Positions 40,318 to 50,582 of a DNA stretch of 64,000 nucleotides are shown piece after piece. The stretch's first letter is position 1. The number at the start of each line of letters is the position of its first letter. The DNA is from Cynocephalus volans (taxonomy: Eukaryota > Chordata > Mammalia > Dermoptera > Cynocephalidae), in NCBI RefSeq assembly GCF_027409185.1, contig NC_084478.1, forward strand, positions 80,459,624-80,523,623, read 5' to 3'. The notes under the pieces were generated by a model, which had not been told where the DNA came from, did no database searches, and was given only the letters and a program-made list of their open reading frames with translations. The position numbers and the translations under genes were made by a program.

Positions 40318-40510
40318 ATTTGAATTAGGTGGCAGTTGTGGTTTAATGGAAAGACCTTGAGGATTGGGTCAGAAGATTCATTGTCTCTGTGATCTTTGGA
40401 CAAGTCACTTAACCGCTGAGCTTCAGTTTCCTGTCCGCAAAGTGGCGATTGTAAACAATAGCAATAGCTTCTTTGCAGGGTGCTTGTGAGGATTGAATAT
40501 GATAATACGA
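40318..40510 (+). repeat. MIR SINE
   Basis: GGACAAGTCACTTAACCGCT, TGAGCTTCAGTTTCCTGTCC, GTGAGGATTGAATATGATAA: a complete MIR core in consensus order. Confidence 0.85.
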
Positions 40511-41299
40511 AAGGAAGTATGGTCTTCTCAGTAGAGGTGGCCAAGTGGTCATTCTAGGCCATGGGAAAATAGGTTGTGCCCAGGCACGAATGCAGGAAGT
40601 CCCAATTTGTGTCCAGGGAACATTTAAGTTGCCCAGTTTAACTACAGTGGATACGGTAGCCAGAAATAGAGGTTGGGATCAGATTAGATTGCCCTGGGTC
40701 TTGAATGTCAGGCCATGCAGTCAATGAAAAGCTAAAGGAGGACGTTAATTGGAAAGTGCCTAGGAAAATGAGCCTGGAGGAGGGTATGCAGTTGGATTAG
40801 GAGAAAAAGAGCTTGGAGGTAAGGAACGCAGTTAGAGGAATACTGTGGTATCGGGGCATAAAGGGGAGGACAGGAACTTGAGCTAGGGGCGTGACAGTGG
40901 GGATGGGATGGAGGGGCTGTCTGGAGGGAGTCATGTGAAGATGTCAGTTTGTCTCAGTGCCCAGTTGAACATGGGGTAAGGGAGAAAAGGAATTTAAAAT
41001 CCTTCTGAGGTTCTCAGCTAGTTATAATAGAAGTTTGATAATTGAGCATGTTGAGCTGGAGATATCCTCGTGTTAGTTGGACATTTGCATCAGGCAGTTG
41101 TAAATTCAGAACTAGCTCTCAGGAGAGAACTTGAGACTGCAAATACAGGTATGGGGATCAGTCCTGTGAAGGTCAAAACCATGGGCTTCCCATCTCTGAG
41201 AATGTGCAGAGTGGGGGAAAAGGCTACGAATGGAAGCTGAAGAAATGCCCTCATTAAAGAGCTGAAGGGAAAAGGGAGCAGCAAGTTTTCCAAGTCTCT

Positions 41300-41437
41300 T
41301 TTTTTCTTTTTTTTTTTGGTCGTTTTTTCGTGACCGGCACTGCACCGGTCATTCCTATATAGGATCCGAACCCGCGGCGGGAGTGTCGCGGCGCTCCCAG
41401 CGCAGCACTCTACCGAGTGCGCCACGGGCTCGGCCCT
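41300..41437 (-). mobile_element. GC-rich second-class SINE, copy 4
   Basis: Minus strand; GGGCCGAGCCCGTGGCGCAC head at 41437, CGCGGCGGGAGTGTCGCGGC on plus. The second unit is shortened. Target duplication CCAAGTCTCT lies at 41290-41299 and 41438-41447. Confidence 0.9.
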
Positions 41438-41526
41438 CCAAGTCTCTCTTGACATGACCTTTATGCACGCATTTGTTCTACCTATTTCTTTACCTATACA
41501 AAACTGAGTTCAATTTATCTTTGCAG

Positions 41527-41669
41527 CCACTCTGTGCAAAATACCTGGCTGTTTCTGGCGTGATGTTGAAAACTTGAAACAATATTCTGGAAAGAATTTC
41601 AAGAAGAATAAGGACGAACTGGTTGAGAAAATCTGCCACCTGTTTAACAGCTCTGTCTTTGATAAAAAG
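41527..41669 (+). pseudogene. GCNA: GCNA exon 8
   Basis: Encodes TLCKIPGCFWRDVENLKQYS then GKNFKKNKDELVEKICHLFN, the N-terminal part of the SprT-like domain (human CKVPGCFLQDLEKSKKYSGK). Open in its own frame and ends at phase 0 (DKK). Confidence 0.85.
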
Positions 41670-41964
41670 GTAGACTCGATGGCTAAGCATTGACTGAGCA
41701 CCTGAAGACCTCCTCATACTTCCTGTCCTTGAGAAGTGTCAGTTTAGGTGGGGAGGTCATACATGAAAGAAATCGAGAATGTTTATGAGTTACAATGTGT
41801 GGGACAGACTGTCATTACCTCAGGAGATCAGCAGAGGGAGAAATGGCTGAGAGCCTGAGCAGGCGGGAAATAGGATTGATTGCCTGGAGGAAGTGAGACT
41901 TGTTCTGGTTCTCAAAGCACAGCAAGTGGTGAGAACAACAGTGATGGGAGAGGGCATGTGCTGA

Positions 41965-42160
41965 GGCTTGATTACCGGGAAGAGGGTTCACACTGATGGA
42001 TAATGGGGAAGAGACGTGCGGCCTCGGGCAAGTTACTTAACCTGTTTGCCTCAGTTTCCTCTGGGGATAAAACAGTACCTACTACCTCGTAGAATTATTG
42101 TCAGGCCCACGTAAGTTAATATACATTAAGTGCCTAAAACAGGGCCTAGGACACAGTAAG
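41965..42160 (+). repeat. MIR SINE
   Basis: GGGCAAGTTACTTAACCTGT, TTTGCCTCAGTTTCCTCTGG, ACAGGGCCTAGGACACAGTA in MIR order. Confidence 0.8.
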
Positions 42161-42413
42161 CTCATTATTTTTTGATAGCTTAGGGCCAGATAATGGAGGG
42201 CCTTGGGAGTCTGGTTGGAGGAGGTTAAATTTACCTCAGTAGGCACCACTGCCCAGGGATGTGATGTAGCATGAAGTGGCTGCTGAAAGAAATTAACCTG
42301 ACTGTAGCCTGGGAGTATGGACTAGATTAGAGAGAATCTGGAGGCAGAGAGACCTATTGGCCACTAGGTTTTTCAGACTTTTTATTGTCTCGGGTGACAA
42401 GACTTTCTGGAGG

Positions 42414-42488
42414 TTTGGTTAGAGCACGGTGTTATAACACCAAGGTCAAGGGTTTAGATTCCCATACTGGCCTGCTGCCAACAAGAAA
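42414..42488 (+). mobile_element. CYN-type SINE fragment
   Basis: TTTGGTTAGAGCACGGTGTT, AACACCAAGGTCAAGGGTTT, CATACTGGCCTGCTGCC. Flanked by AAGACTTTCTGGAGG / AAGACTTTATGGAGG, so it inserted already 5'-short. Confidence 0.78.
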
Positions 42489-42986
42489 AAGACTTTATGG
42501 AGGGAAATTCTTGCATCTTCCTAAAGGTTCCCCAGCCTTTAGTGCCTTCCTGGTGAAGTGGTGTCACATCAAACGAGCAGAGCCTGAAGTGTTCTGAGTC
42601 GCATTTTCAGTTCTGCCTCGCCACTGTCACACACAGATTTCTGTCTCACCCACCTCAGCAGCTTGTGCTTCTCTGCTTGGCCGCCCCAGACTTTTGTGTC
42701 CACACAAGGGAGCACAGATCCTGCCCTCACCTGGTCTCGGCAGTCTCCCTCATGTCCCGAATGCCTATTGTCTTTACCAGGACGTCAACTTGGCTTTTAT
42801 TCTCCCCAGAATGATTAGATTTATGTGCCCTTTAAATAGATTTCTTCTCAAACTTGGCTGTGAGCAAAGAACCTGGGGGAGAAAATTCTTTTACTTTTTA
42901 TTAGAGGGAGAAAAACTCTTGAGTCAGTATTTTCTGGTCTGCTTAGAACTGTTTTCTGATCCCTTCTGTTTGCATTTCATTCTCAG

Positions 42987-43116
42987 CTGCCGGAGAAGAT
43001 GGATATCAGCTGGAACAACAAGATGCTGAGAACTGCTGGCTTATGCACCACTGGCAGGAAAAAGAGGGAGCCCTATGCCAAGATTCAGATTTCTCTGCAA
43101 GTCTGTGATTCTGTAG
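42987..43116 (+). pseudogene. GCNA: GCNA exon 9
   Basis: Encodes LPEKMDISWNNKMLRTAGLC then TTG and FAKIQ-like sequence ending QVCDSV. It matches the human SprT segment WNNKMVKTAGLC. The piece between TTG and AKIQIS is reshaped (RKKREPY instead of EMWYPKWRRF), about three codons shorter. Splice sites good, frame open. Confidence 0.85.
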
Positions 43117-43264
43117 GTGACAGTAGGGGCGTGGCAGCTTTACCACTGTGCTCTTTCCTTCCAACACTGTGCCTGTTCAGTTACTCTTAGCTGGCAGCCC
43201 ATGTCAGTTTGAACTGTCATTCCTGGGTGGACAGGCCTACTGAGTGTTGTTTAGAGGACATTAC

Positions 43265-43900
43265 TACTGGTTCTCTCACCATTCCTGCAAACCCAGCCCA
43301 TCAGTCTTTCTACTACGCTTACTTTCTCTCTGCATATCCCCCTTGCCAGCAGCAGCGTCTGCACTGTCTCAGTGGCTGAGGTTCAAGGTCTCCTATATCC
43401 AGCCAGTCACCAAATCTTCCTTCACAATAACTTCCTATCATCACTGCTTATCCATCTTTGCCTCTGCCCAGGTATGGGCTTCATCCCCTCACTCTTCATC
43501 TGTTCAGTCTCCTGCATACCGCTGCATTGCTTTCTTGCTGAGAAACCTAGGAGGTCACAGTCACCTGCCCCCAGTCAGCTTGGCCGGTTGTGTCTCTCAC
43601 TGTTTCACTGCCTGTGGCTCCAACGAGGCCGTTTTCACACTGGCCTTCAGAATGCATCTCACACCTTCCTGGCCCCACTCCTTGCTCACATTTTCCTCCA
43701 CACCCAGAAAGGCCTTTCTCACTTTGCTAATCCAGTCAGTTGTTAAGGGTCCAGCTCAGATCCCCGTTTCCCTGTGGAGCTTCTCCAGACCAAATCCCAT
43801 GGCCATAGCAATTGCTCCCCACCTTGTCCACTTCTGTTCCTGGAGGGCAAAAACCAGGTCTTGCCCAAATCTGTCTCTAGCAGCACCCCACAAAAACATG
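43265..43900 (+). repeat. L2 fragment
   Basis: CTGCCTCTG-rich coding-like text, AGAAAGGCCTTTCTCACTTT and GGAGGGCAAAAACCAGGTCT follow the L2 3' ORF and UTR order. This explains a 241-codon chance ORF here. Confidence 0.65.
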
Positions 43901-44123
43901 AGTACATTGAAAAGACTTACTTACCTAAGGAAGGCTCTTTTTGCCATTAACAAAATCGGCTTGAAGTAGGTGGAATTTGGAATTCCTCTTGGAATCTTGG
44001 GAAGGTAACACTCATGCCTGCCTGTGTATGCTTCTGGAAGATGGCTTTGTTGGGGGGGGGTGAAAGTTGAGGGGTTGTGAATCAGTTTTAGTGCTCACAG
44101 TTTCTTTTCATTCCTCTTCCAAG

Positions 44124-44328
44124 ACTGACTCTGGGATACCCTGATCCATGAGCTATGCCATGCAGCCTCCTGGCTGTTCGATGGTGTCCGTGATTCTCAT
44201 GGTGATGCATGGAAGTATTATGCCAATAAATGCAACATGGAGCACCCGGAGTTGCCCAAGATCACCCGTTGCCATAACTATAAGATTAACTACAAGATTT
44301 ATTATGAATGTACTCAGTGCAAAGCCAG
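44124..44328 (+). pseudogene. GCNA: GCNA exon 10, protease motif exon with TGA
   Basis: The second codon is TGA (44126-44128) where human has the CGA Arg of DRIRDTLIHE, a CpG-type change. Then DTLIHELCHAASWLFDGVRD keeps the HExxH zinc motif, HGDAWKYYA keeps the downstream His/Asp, and ECTQC gives the first zinc-ribbon cysteines. Rest of exon open. Confidence 0.88.
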
Positions 44329-44634
44329 GTAAGACCCTTCTCCTCAGACTTTTTCCAATTACCTTTTTACTACGGCCTCCAAGTAGCCCTTCAGTGATTT
44401 TATTAGTAGGTAGATGGCTATCTGACTTGAGGAGTAAAATCTCTCTACTCCTTTATGTTCTCTCTGTCCATTATCTTCCCTAATTTGAGCTAGCCTGACC
44501 ACTATTGCTGCTTGGTTCCTCACTCTGAGAACCCATAGAAAATTATTTTTGGGGGCCCAAGGCCAACATCTCAGAGCTGGTGCTGAGGTACAGTGACTGA
44601 TTCCTTTGTTGTGTGGTGTCCCTTTCCTCTCTAG

Positions 44635-44884
44635 ATTTGGCCGCTATAGCAAATCGTTGAAAATCAGTCGCTCCATCTGTGGCAGATGTAGGAGGCCTCA
44701 GGTCATGGTGCCGTTAACTTGGAAAGATGGAACCCCCGTTAAGCCCCATGTGAGACCATTTGCCAAATATGTGTAGGAGAATTACACAATAGTTGTGAAG
44801 GAGGTCACCGGGAATAACCATGGGGATGTGATGAAGAAGCTTGGCAAAGATTATCTTGCCAAAAAGCAAAAGCAAGTTCCTTAA
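44635..44884 (+). pseudogene. GCNA: GCNA last coding exon with early TAG
   Basis: Encodes the second ribbon cysteine pair (ICGRC) and VMVPLTWKDGTPVKPHVRPF AKYV, then TAG at 44774-44776. Similarity continues past it (ENYTIVVKEVTGNNHGDVMK K) to TAA at 44882-44884. On its own this late stop could be tolerated. Confidence 0.8.
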
Positions 44885-44969
44885 GGTTATCTAAGAGTAT
44901 TCTTATGTGAGCTGGATTCTTTACTGGTAAGAAGTTTTAGAAAAATCTCTGTTTCTGTGAAGTTATGAA

Positions 44970-45318
44970 TGAAATGATGTTTCTGCTGTTGACAGAACTG
45001 GCGCCATTTTAAGAAAACCCCTCCATTTTGTAAAAACTCAGGTGGGAAAAACCTGGGCAGGAAAATGTGGGAGGGTCTGGGAGGAGCCATGCTAACTGCA
45101 AAATTAGCTTATGTACTGTTGGCTTGCTTGTATTGGCTAATAACTCCTAGCGCGGTGATCGGGCGACTGAGTTGCCGCGCTTGCAGCTTTAAAAACCGAA
45201 AGTAAAAACGGCTCGGGCCGCACTCTGAATTGGCTAGTGTGGTCCCAGCTGTTGGCAATAAAGTTTTATTTTTTTCCATATTGGTCTCCGAGGGTGATTT
45301 CTCCCAACGCCTATAACA
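44970..45318 (+). mobile_element. Solo ERV LTR, copy 2
   Basis: Same LTR and orientation as 33046-33385, starting TGAAATGATG and ending GCCTATAACA, with a 4-bp target duplication TGAA (44966-44969 and 45319-45322) as in class I ERVs. It inserted 86 bp after the GCNA stop, in the 3' UTR, with its own AATAAA. Confidence 0.82.
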
Positions 45319-45692
45319 TGAATATTAGAATTTAAATACCTTTTTTAGATTCATGTTATTAACGATGATTGTGCTTAAACAGGGGTTTTATTGCTAACCA
45401 TTTTGTGCCCTTGATAGTACTCTGAAGCCCTTTGGATCCACCTTGGGTCTTACTTTGACTCCATAGTTTTAACATGTAGTACAAAATGTTAAAGAAAAAT
45501 GAGTTTTTGAGAGTGGCAGGTTGAGAGAATGAGAATAACGCTGGAAAGAGAACAAGTTTTAAGGGCAGCACTTCAAGACCAGGGCTGCTATCAGAATCTG
45601 TTAAATCTGCCTAGATGTAAAAACAAACATGCTTCATGAGTTTAGTTGCTGATGACAGAGTGAAGCCATCTGTGCCATGTAACTGTTCAGAA

Positions 45693-45712
45693 AATAAAAC
45701 AAATACAATAAA
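45693..45712 (+). terminator. GCNA: Probable GCNA polyadenylation signals
   Basis: Two AATAAA hexamers at 45693-45698 and 45707-45712, followed by a TTTTCTGCATC stretch. The AATAAA inside the LTR at about 45258 may compete. Confidence 0.5.
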
Positions 45713-45947
45713 ATGTTTTCTGCATCTCACTTGTTAGCAAAGTCTGTTCATTGACTCCATGTGCCTAGAGCAGAACAAACCCTCGGGTCTTTGGTCCAAG
45801 ACTCCAGACATCTGAAGCCCTCCGGGATGTGTCTGGAAGAGCACTCTCCAGCCTGCGTGTGTCTCTGATTTCTGTGACTGCCCACAAGTACTTCAGCAGC
45901 CTCCTCTTCTCTTCTGGGAGATATGCAGGATGTGGATGGGAATCAAC

Positions 45948-46402
45948 ATTGTATTGTTTCCTGTGGTTGCCACAACAAATTACCAAAATATAGTGGCTTA
46001 AAACAACACAAATTTATTCTTACAGTTCTGGAGGTTAGAAGTCTGGCATGGGTGTCACTGGGCTAAAATCAGGGTGTTGATGGGGCTGCATTCCTCCCTG
46101 AAGGCTCTAGGGGAGAATCTGTTTTCTTTTCCAGCTTCTAGAGGCTGCCCACATTTGTTGGTTTGTGGCCCCATCTTCCACTTTCAAAGCCAGCAACATC
46201 TTTCTCTCCCTCTCCCCTTCTGCCTTCCTCTTACACTTCCTTAAGATTACATTGGGCCCACCTCGATAATCCAGGCGAATCTTTGTATTTGAAAGCCATT
46301 AGCAATCTCAATTCCCTTTTGCCGTATAAGATAACATATTCACAAGCTCTGGGGATTAGAGCGTGGATGTCTTGGAGGCTCATTTTTTGGCCTGCCACAG
46401 AC
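45948..46402 (-). mobile_element. MLT1-like MaLR LTR
   Basis: On plus it shows the antisense MLT1 order: CCACAACAAATTACCAAAAT, AAACAACACAAATTTATTCT, ACAGTTCTGGAGGTTAGAAG, TTGGGCCCACCTCGATAATC, TTGGCCTGCCACA. Old and diverged. Confidence 0.65.
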
Positions 46403-46869
46403 ATCTTTATAGTCTAGCATCACTGATACTTTTTCCAGACAGGATGTTATTGTCATTTTCCTTCCTTCATGTTGTGGAGGTTTAGGGTGTTCTTTGTGTG
46501 GCCACACACTCTTAACCCCAAGGCTAGATGGGATTAAGTGTGTGGATAGGGTAGGACCAGCTTTTCCAGCTAACTCCTTGCCTCCCTCCTCCCTGTTCCC
46601 TCCTCCAGCCATATCTGTAGTCTGAGCAAGGGCGCAGCTGGCCTGTGAAACTGGACCATGCACGTCTGTGGCTTCACTGGGGGGAAGTGGTAGTTGGGTT
46701 AGTTCGGTGGACCCACCCTTCAGCTCTGCCTTAACTTGGTAGCCCTGTCACCTGCCCTTCTGGAAATCCCAGTTTATTTCTTCCACGCATTTAAACCCCA
46801 GCGATAATGGTGGAGAAATTCTCCCTACAGCCCACTCCTAGGGGGGGCTGTGTTGCTTTTCTTGTCTAA

Positions 46870-47330
46870 TGGCCTTGTTGCTTTTCTTCAAGCCCACTGC
46901 CATTTCCCTATAAGCCTGTGTCACCTCACACCTGAATAACCAACACGGCCTTCCAACTGGTCTATGATGCCATTGCCTGATCCCAAGCTACCTTTCAGTC
47001 TTATTTCCACGCCTTCACCTATCCAACCCTTAGCTCTAGCCAATTGCGACCAGTTATAATCCCTCCAGTAATCATTGCTATTTGCAGCCTTCCCTTCTGC
47101 CTGGAAATACTGTCCTTCTCTTCACCCTTGACCATCTTGTTCGGCCTTTACGTGTTCAGGAAGCCTTCAGTGTTCTGAGCCCTGTGTGCTGCTCCTGTGT
47201 CTCATGGCATAGACGGCTTGGTATTGATAGTTCTTCCCACATCTTCCCTGCTGGCCTGAGCTTCTGGAGTGTAGGGACTATGTCTTATTTGTGTCTCCTG
47301 GCCCCTTCCCCAAATTACACCCAGAGAGTC
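46870..47330 (+). repeat. L2 3' region
   Basis: CTTCTGCCTGGAAATACTGT, TTCAGGAAGCCTTCAGTGTT and GGAGTGTAGGGACTATGTCT match L2 in order. Confidence 0.65.
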
Positions 47331-47542
47331 CAGCCAGCTAGCTGCCTAACTGCTCCCCCTGCGCCCATATACCTGGGTGCTTCCCTGTGAATACCAGGTG
47401 TGGCCAGTAGGGCAGAGAGGCACAAGGGCAGGAAGGGCTGGCACAGACCCAGGGCCAGGCAGGGAGAAGCAGGAAGCGCATCCCCCAAGCCCAGTCGGGA
47501 CTGGCTGTAATGAAGCATGAACACATCCTGGTCCTCATCTTG

Positions 47543-47548
47543 TTTATT
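47543..47548 (-). terminator. CXCR3: CXCR3 polyadenylation signal
   Basis: AATAAA on minus (TTTATT on plus) in CATTTCAATAAACAAGATG, about 415 bases past the stop. The 3' UTR between 47549 and 47963 has no interspersed repeat. Confidence 0.85.
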
Positions 47549-47963
47549 GAAATGTTTTAAGCAGGATTTTAGACATAAAAATAGAAGGGAGCAAGTACAG
47601 AGGTCTTGGGGAGCACAGCCGCAGTTGCTGCAGAGCTGGAGGCCTGGGCTTGCCTTGTACACTCTGCACTCGGGGCAGGTCAGCTTCTAGTGGCTGAGCT
47701 AGAAATGCAGCAGGGCTCCCGGCAGGGCCTCTGAAGTGGCAGGATGGGCTTGGCAGCTAAGGGGCAGCAATGGCGCAGCCCCCAGAGCCGAGAGGCGGCT
47801 CCCTGGGAGACCTGGCAGTTCTAGCGCTCCCGGTGGATCCCAGGAGTGAGGCTGTGGGGGGAGCCAGAGCTGGCCCAGCATGGAAGGAGGGAGGAGCTCG
47901 GAACATGTTGCGGGGCGGGGAGGATCAGGCTGCGTGGGCCAGAGGGGCGCCCCCATTCCATCC

Positions 47964-49055
47964 TCACAAGCCCGAGAAGGAGGCCTCTGTGGTTTCAGAC
48001 CAGGACGAATCCCGGCGGGTGGATGCTGACTGTCGCTGGGGCCCCCACCTCTCGGGGCAGCCCAGGCGCATGAGCAGCGTCCACATCCGCTCTCGGAACT
48101 TGATGCCCACAAAGGCATAGAGCAGTGGGTTGAGGCAGCAGTGCATGTAGCCCAGGCCTGAGGTGACCGACTTGGCCACATCCACATGGCCTTCTAGGCC
48201 ACAGTTGCGGGCCAAGGCCCCCAGGTCCATGAGGGTGTCCACCAGCACCACCAGGTGGTAGGGGGTCCAGCAGAGGGCAAAGGCCACCACTACCACCACC
48301 ACCAGCCGCATGGCTCGCAGGCGCCGCTGGCCCCGGGAGACCAGCAGCACAGCCAGGATGCGGGCGTAGCAGTAGGCCATGACCAGCAGGGGCAGCAGGA
48401 ACCCGGCTACCAGCTGCAGCACCCGCAGGGCTGCGCGGCCTGCCTGGGGGAAGTTGTAGTTGCAGTGGGTGGCGTTGAGGCGCCCGTCCCGCTGGGCTGA
48501 CAGGAAGATGAAGTCCGGGAGGGCAAAGAGCAGACAGAGCCCCCAGACAGCCACACAGGTGAGGGTCACGCGGGCCGGGGGACCCCGGCGGTAGAGCTGG
48601 GTGGCATGCACGATGCTCAGGTAGCGGTCAAAGCTGATGCAGGCCAGCAGGAGGGCCCCTGCGTAGAAGTTGATGTTGAAGAGGGCACCTGCCACTTTGC
48701 AGAGGCCCGAGCCGAAGACCCACTGGACAGCAGCGTCCACCGCCCAGAGCGGAAGTGTCAGCACCAGCAGCGCGTCAGCCACGGCCAGGTGGAGCAGGAA
48801 GGTGTCAGTGCTGCTCCGGGCCGCCCGCTGGCTCAGCAGCACGGCCGCCACAGCGCCGTTGCCCAGCAGACCCAGCACGAAGAGCAGCCCGTAGAGGGCC
48901 GGCTGGAAGGCCCTGTCGAAACTCAGGCTGAAGTCCTGAGGGCAGGGTGCGGAGGCACAGCAGGAGTCACTCTCGTTGTCGCTGTAGTCATAGGGAGAGC
49001 TGAAGTTTTCCAGATAAGCAAAGTCAGAGGCATCTAGCACCTGGCTTTCGCTCAC
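47964..49055 (-). CDS. CXCR3: CXCR3 exon 2, nearly the whole chemokine receptor
   Basis: Chemokine receptor of Th1, CD8 and NK cells for CXCL9, CXCL10 and CXCL11; a class A Gi-coupled GPCR at the plasma membrane. With the four codons of exon 1 the protein has 367 residues (human isoform A 368). Visible: acidic N-terminus with N-glycosylation sites Asn21 and Asn31 and sulfation-type Tyr26/Tyr28 (PYDYSDNE); TM1 from about 56; Asp98 in TM2; Cys123-Cys202 disulfide pair; DRY at 147-149; glycosylation site Asn198; CWTP at 266-269; NPLLY at 313-317; Ser/Thr-rich tail ending [11 protein letters not shown] for arrestin and internalisation. All GPCR signature residues are intact. The exon starts after CTCCACAG at GTGAGCGAAAGC. 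TGA at 47966-47964. Confidence 0.97.
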   Translation of the reverse strand: MSESQVLDASDFAYLENFSSPYDYSDNESDSCCASAPCPQDFSLSFDRAFQPALYGLLFVLGLLGNGAVAAVLLSQRAARSSTDTFLLHLAVADALLVLTLPLWAVDAAVQWVFGSGLCKVAGALFNINFYAGALLLACISFDRYLSIVHATQLYRRGPPARVTLTCVAVWGLCLLFALPDFIFLSAQRDGRLNATHCNYNFPQAGRAALRVLQLVAGFLLPLLVMAYCYARILAVLLVSRGQRRLRAMRLVVVVVVAFALCWTPYHLVVLVDTLMDLGALARNCGLEGHVDVAKSVTSGLGYMHCCLNPLLYAFVGIKFRERMWTLLMRLGCPERWGPQRQSASTRRDSSWSETTEASFSGL

Positions 49056-49984
49056 CTGTGGAGGGAGGCAGGGAACCATGTAAAGGCCAGGCAGCTACTC
49101 CTTGGTGATTTAGTCTGCTGAGCTTTCTCTGAGCAGCTCCTATGTCAGGTAGACCCGGGGGCCTAGGCCAGACCCTGTAACCGGCTCCATCTCTCTTCCA
49201 GGGCCACACCTTCTGAACTCCATCTGCCCAGTCTGGGCTCTGGGATGGTGACTTCCCTTTTCAAAAGCTGCTTCTCTCACCCTTCTGGGCCATCCCATTG
49301 GCCCAGGGATCTTGAGCAGGAGGAAGAGCCCCCGCCCCATGCCCATAGCTCTCCCTGACTCTCTCCCTTCAAGTCCTCAGTGGCCTGGCCATGCCTAGTT
49401 CAGCCACCTTCCTCCCCAGGCACCTCCCCACTGTCGCCTCTCCCAGTCACTGGCCCTCCTCTTCCCTCCTTAGTTCTTGTCTGGAGACCCCAACTTCCTG
49501 CCCCTTGTGGGGCCTCTCTGCAAATCTCTACCCCCCCCAACATGTTTTCTGCCCATCTTTTTCTCCCCTACACTGAGGTTTGCACACCCATTGAGCCACC
49601 CGCTGGGGGCTCCCCCACCAAGCTCTAGCAGCCTCACTCCCACCCCAAACCACCCCGGAGCTGCAGGCCTCTCCAGTGCCAATTCAATCCAGCACGCAAG
49701 AGTCAAAGTTCCAAGTCAGAGCTGAAGGGAGCCTTGGAGGTCATCAAGATTGAGCCTCTGCCGCCCAGCCCCCATTTTGCAGATGAAGCACCAAGTCTGG
49801 AGACCTGTCTGTGGTCAGTGGCCAAGCAATTCCCCCATCTAGTGCTCCTTCTACCGCAACTCTGCAGCCTCCACCTACTCCAGCCCTCTGGTGATCCTGG
49901 GCCACAGGCCAGCCTCAGTGTTTCCCTAGTGCCCTGGACTCCCCACCTGAGCTGTGGACTGGTTGGGTGGGCAGCAGCACTTAC
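49056..49984 (-). other. CXCR3: CXCR3 intron
   Basis: GTAAGT donor and CCTCCACAG acceptor, 929 nt. Its last part is homologous to the human CXCR3-B coding extension (ITKE, LPGLY, PPQ are recognisable) but carries TAG at 49097-49095 and TAA at 49112-49110 in that frame. A T-poor, C-rich stretch near 49.38-49.68 kb has no feature I can name; a MIR-like piece lies near 49.72-49.85 kb. Confidence 0.75.
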
Positions 49985-49996
49985 CTCAGGGCCCAT
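49985..49996 (-). CDS. CXCR3: CXCR3 exon 1 coding part
   Basis: ATG GGC CCT GAG, residues MGPE (human MVLE), directly before a GTAAGT donor. The ATG context is CAGCCCAGCCATGG, a strong Kozak match, and the split after codon 4 is the family pattern. It joins exon 2 at phase 0 to give VSESQVLD. Confidence 0.92.
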
Positions 49997-50582
49997 GGCT
50001 GGGCTGGTGCTCTGGCTGCCAGGCTGCGTGCTGCCTGCCCCTCTGCTTTGGCGCTTGTGGTTGGAAACCTGCGCTGCACAGAGGAAGTGAGGGTTTCACG
50101 CGGTTCTCAGCAGCAGCCTCTTCCAGAGGGTTATCAGCACCAGAACCCCCTAGATCCCAGGCCACAGGGAGCTCCTATCCCAGCCTATGGCTGGTGAAGC
50201 TGCTCTGAAGGGTCTGGGTCCTAGGGAAGGGCAGGGGGTGGCTGGGTGGGGGCAGGTCCTTTGAAGGGAGAGGTCTGAAGGAGAAGCAGCGCAGCTGGGA
50301 GGTGAGGGGCAGCCCTACTGCCAGGGGCAGGATTGCTTCTGCATGAGGATGGTCGGTGCTCAGTACACTGGATGACCTTGAGCTCATCTGTCCTGGGCTG
50401 GAGTTGATCTTTGCGTGATTGTAAAGACTGGATCATAAAAGCTGTTAAGTCTGGAAAGGAGATTAACCTTCTTAAAAAATTAAAATATTTTAAAGAAATC
50501 CGTCACAGCGAATCGAGTTCTTTACTATCACCACTCCCTGCTAATTGCCTGGGAAAAGGAAAGGAAACTACCAGTAATGAAC

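Larger units (their letters stand above)
21388..44884 (+). pseudogene. GCNA: GCNA (ACRC), germ-cell SprT-like protease gene, disrupted
   Basis: GCNA is a germ-cell nuclear protein with an acidic disordered N-terminus, a SprT-like metalloprotease domain and a zinc ribbon; it protects germ cells from DNA-protein crosslinks. All exons are found by similarity to the human protein as I know it: 21388-21468 (non-coding), 22948-23002, 31069-31115, 31492-31528, 34145-34227, 37002-37367, 38487-38562, 41527-41669, 42987-43116, 44124-44328, 44635-44884. Breaks: in-frame TAG 37164-37166; a 1-base loss between 37302 and 37312; frame not carried from exon 7 to exon 8; TGA 44126-44128 just before the protease motif; TAG 44774-44776 near the end. 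The acidic repeat is nearly gone. Splice sites, the HELCH motif and ribbon cysteines persist, so decay is probably not ancient. A short N-terminal product of about 130 residues remains conceivable. Confidence 0.85.
47525..50064 (-). other. CXCR3: CXCR3 transcription unit
   Basis: Two exons on minus, about 2.5 kb, facing GCNA tail to tail. The 5' UTR ends CCAGCCCAGCC before the ATG and starts near CCAACCACAAGC (about 50064), as in the human mRNA I recall. The 3' UTR spans about 47525-47963. I see no clear TATA upstream. Confidence 0.8.

Noticed and set aside
43244-43969. 241-codon ORF
   Set aside because: Text matches an L2 fragment within the GCNA intron; low-complexity Ser/His/Leu composition and no homologous protein recognised.
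47699-48187. 162-codon minus ORF and several plus-strand ORFs across 47.7-49.1 kb
   Set aside because: Shadows of the GC-rich CXCR3 coding exon and its 3' UTR in other frames.
49056-49079. ATG at 49079 as the CXCR3 start, giving MVPCLPPQ before the receptor
   Set aside because: These codons are the intron end with the CTCCACAG acceptor. Exon 1 with MGPE, a good Kozak context and a GTAAGT donor at 49984 matches the known gene structure.
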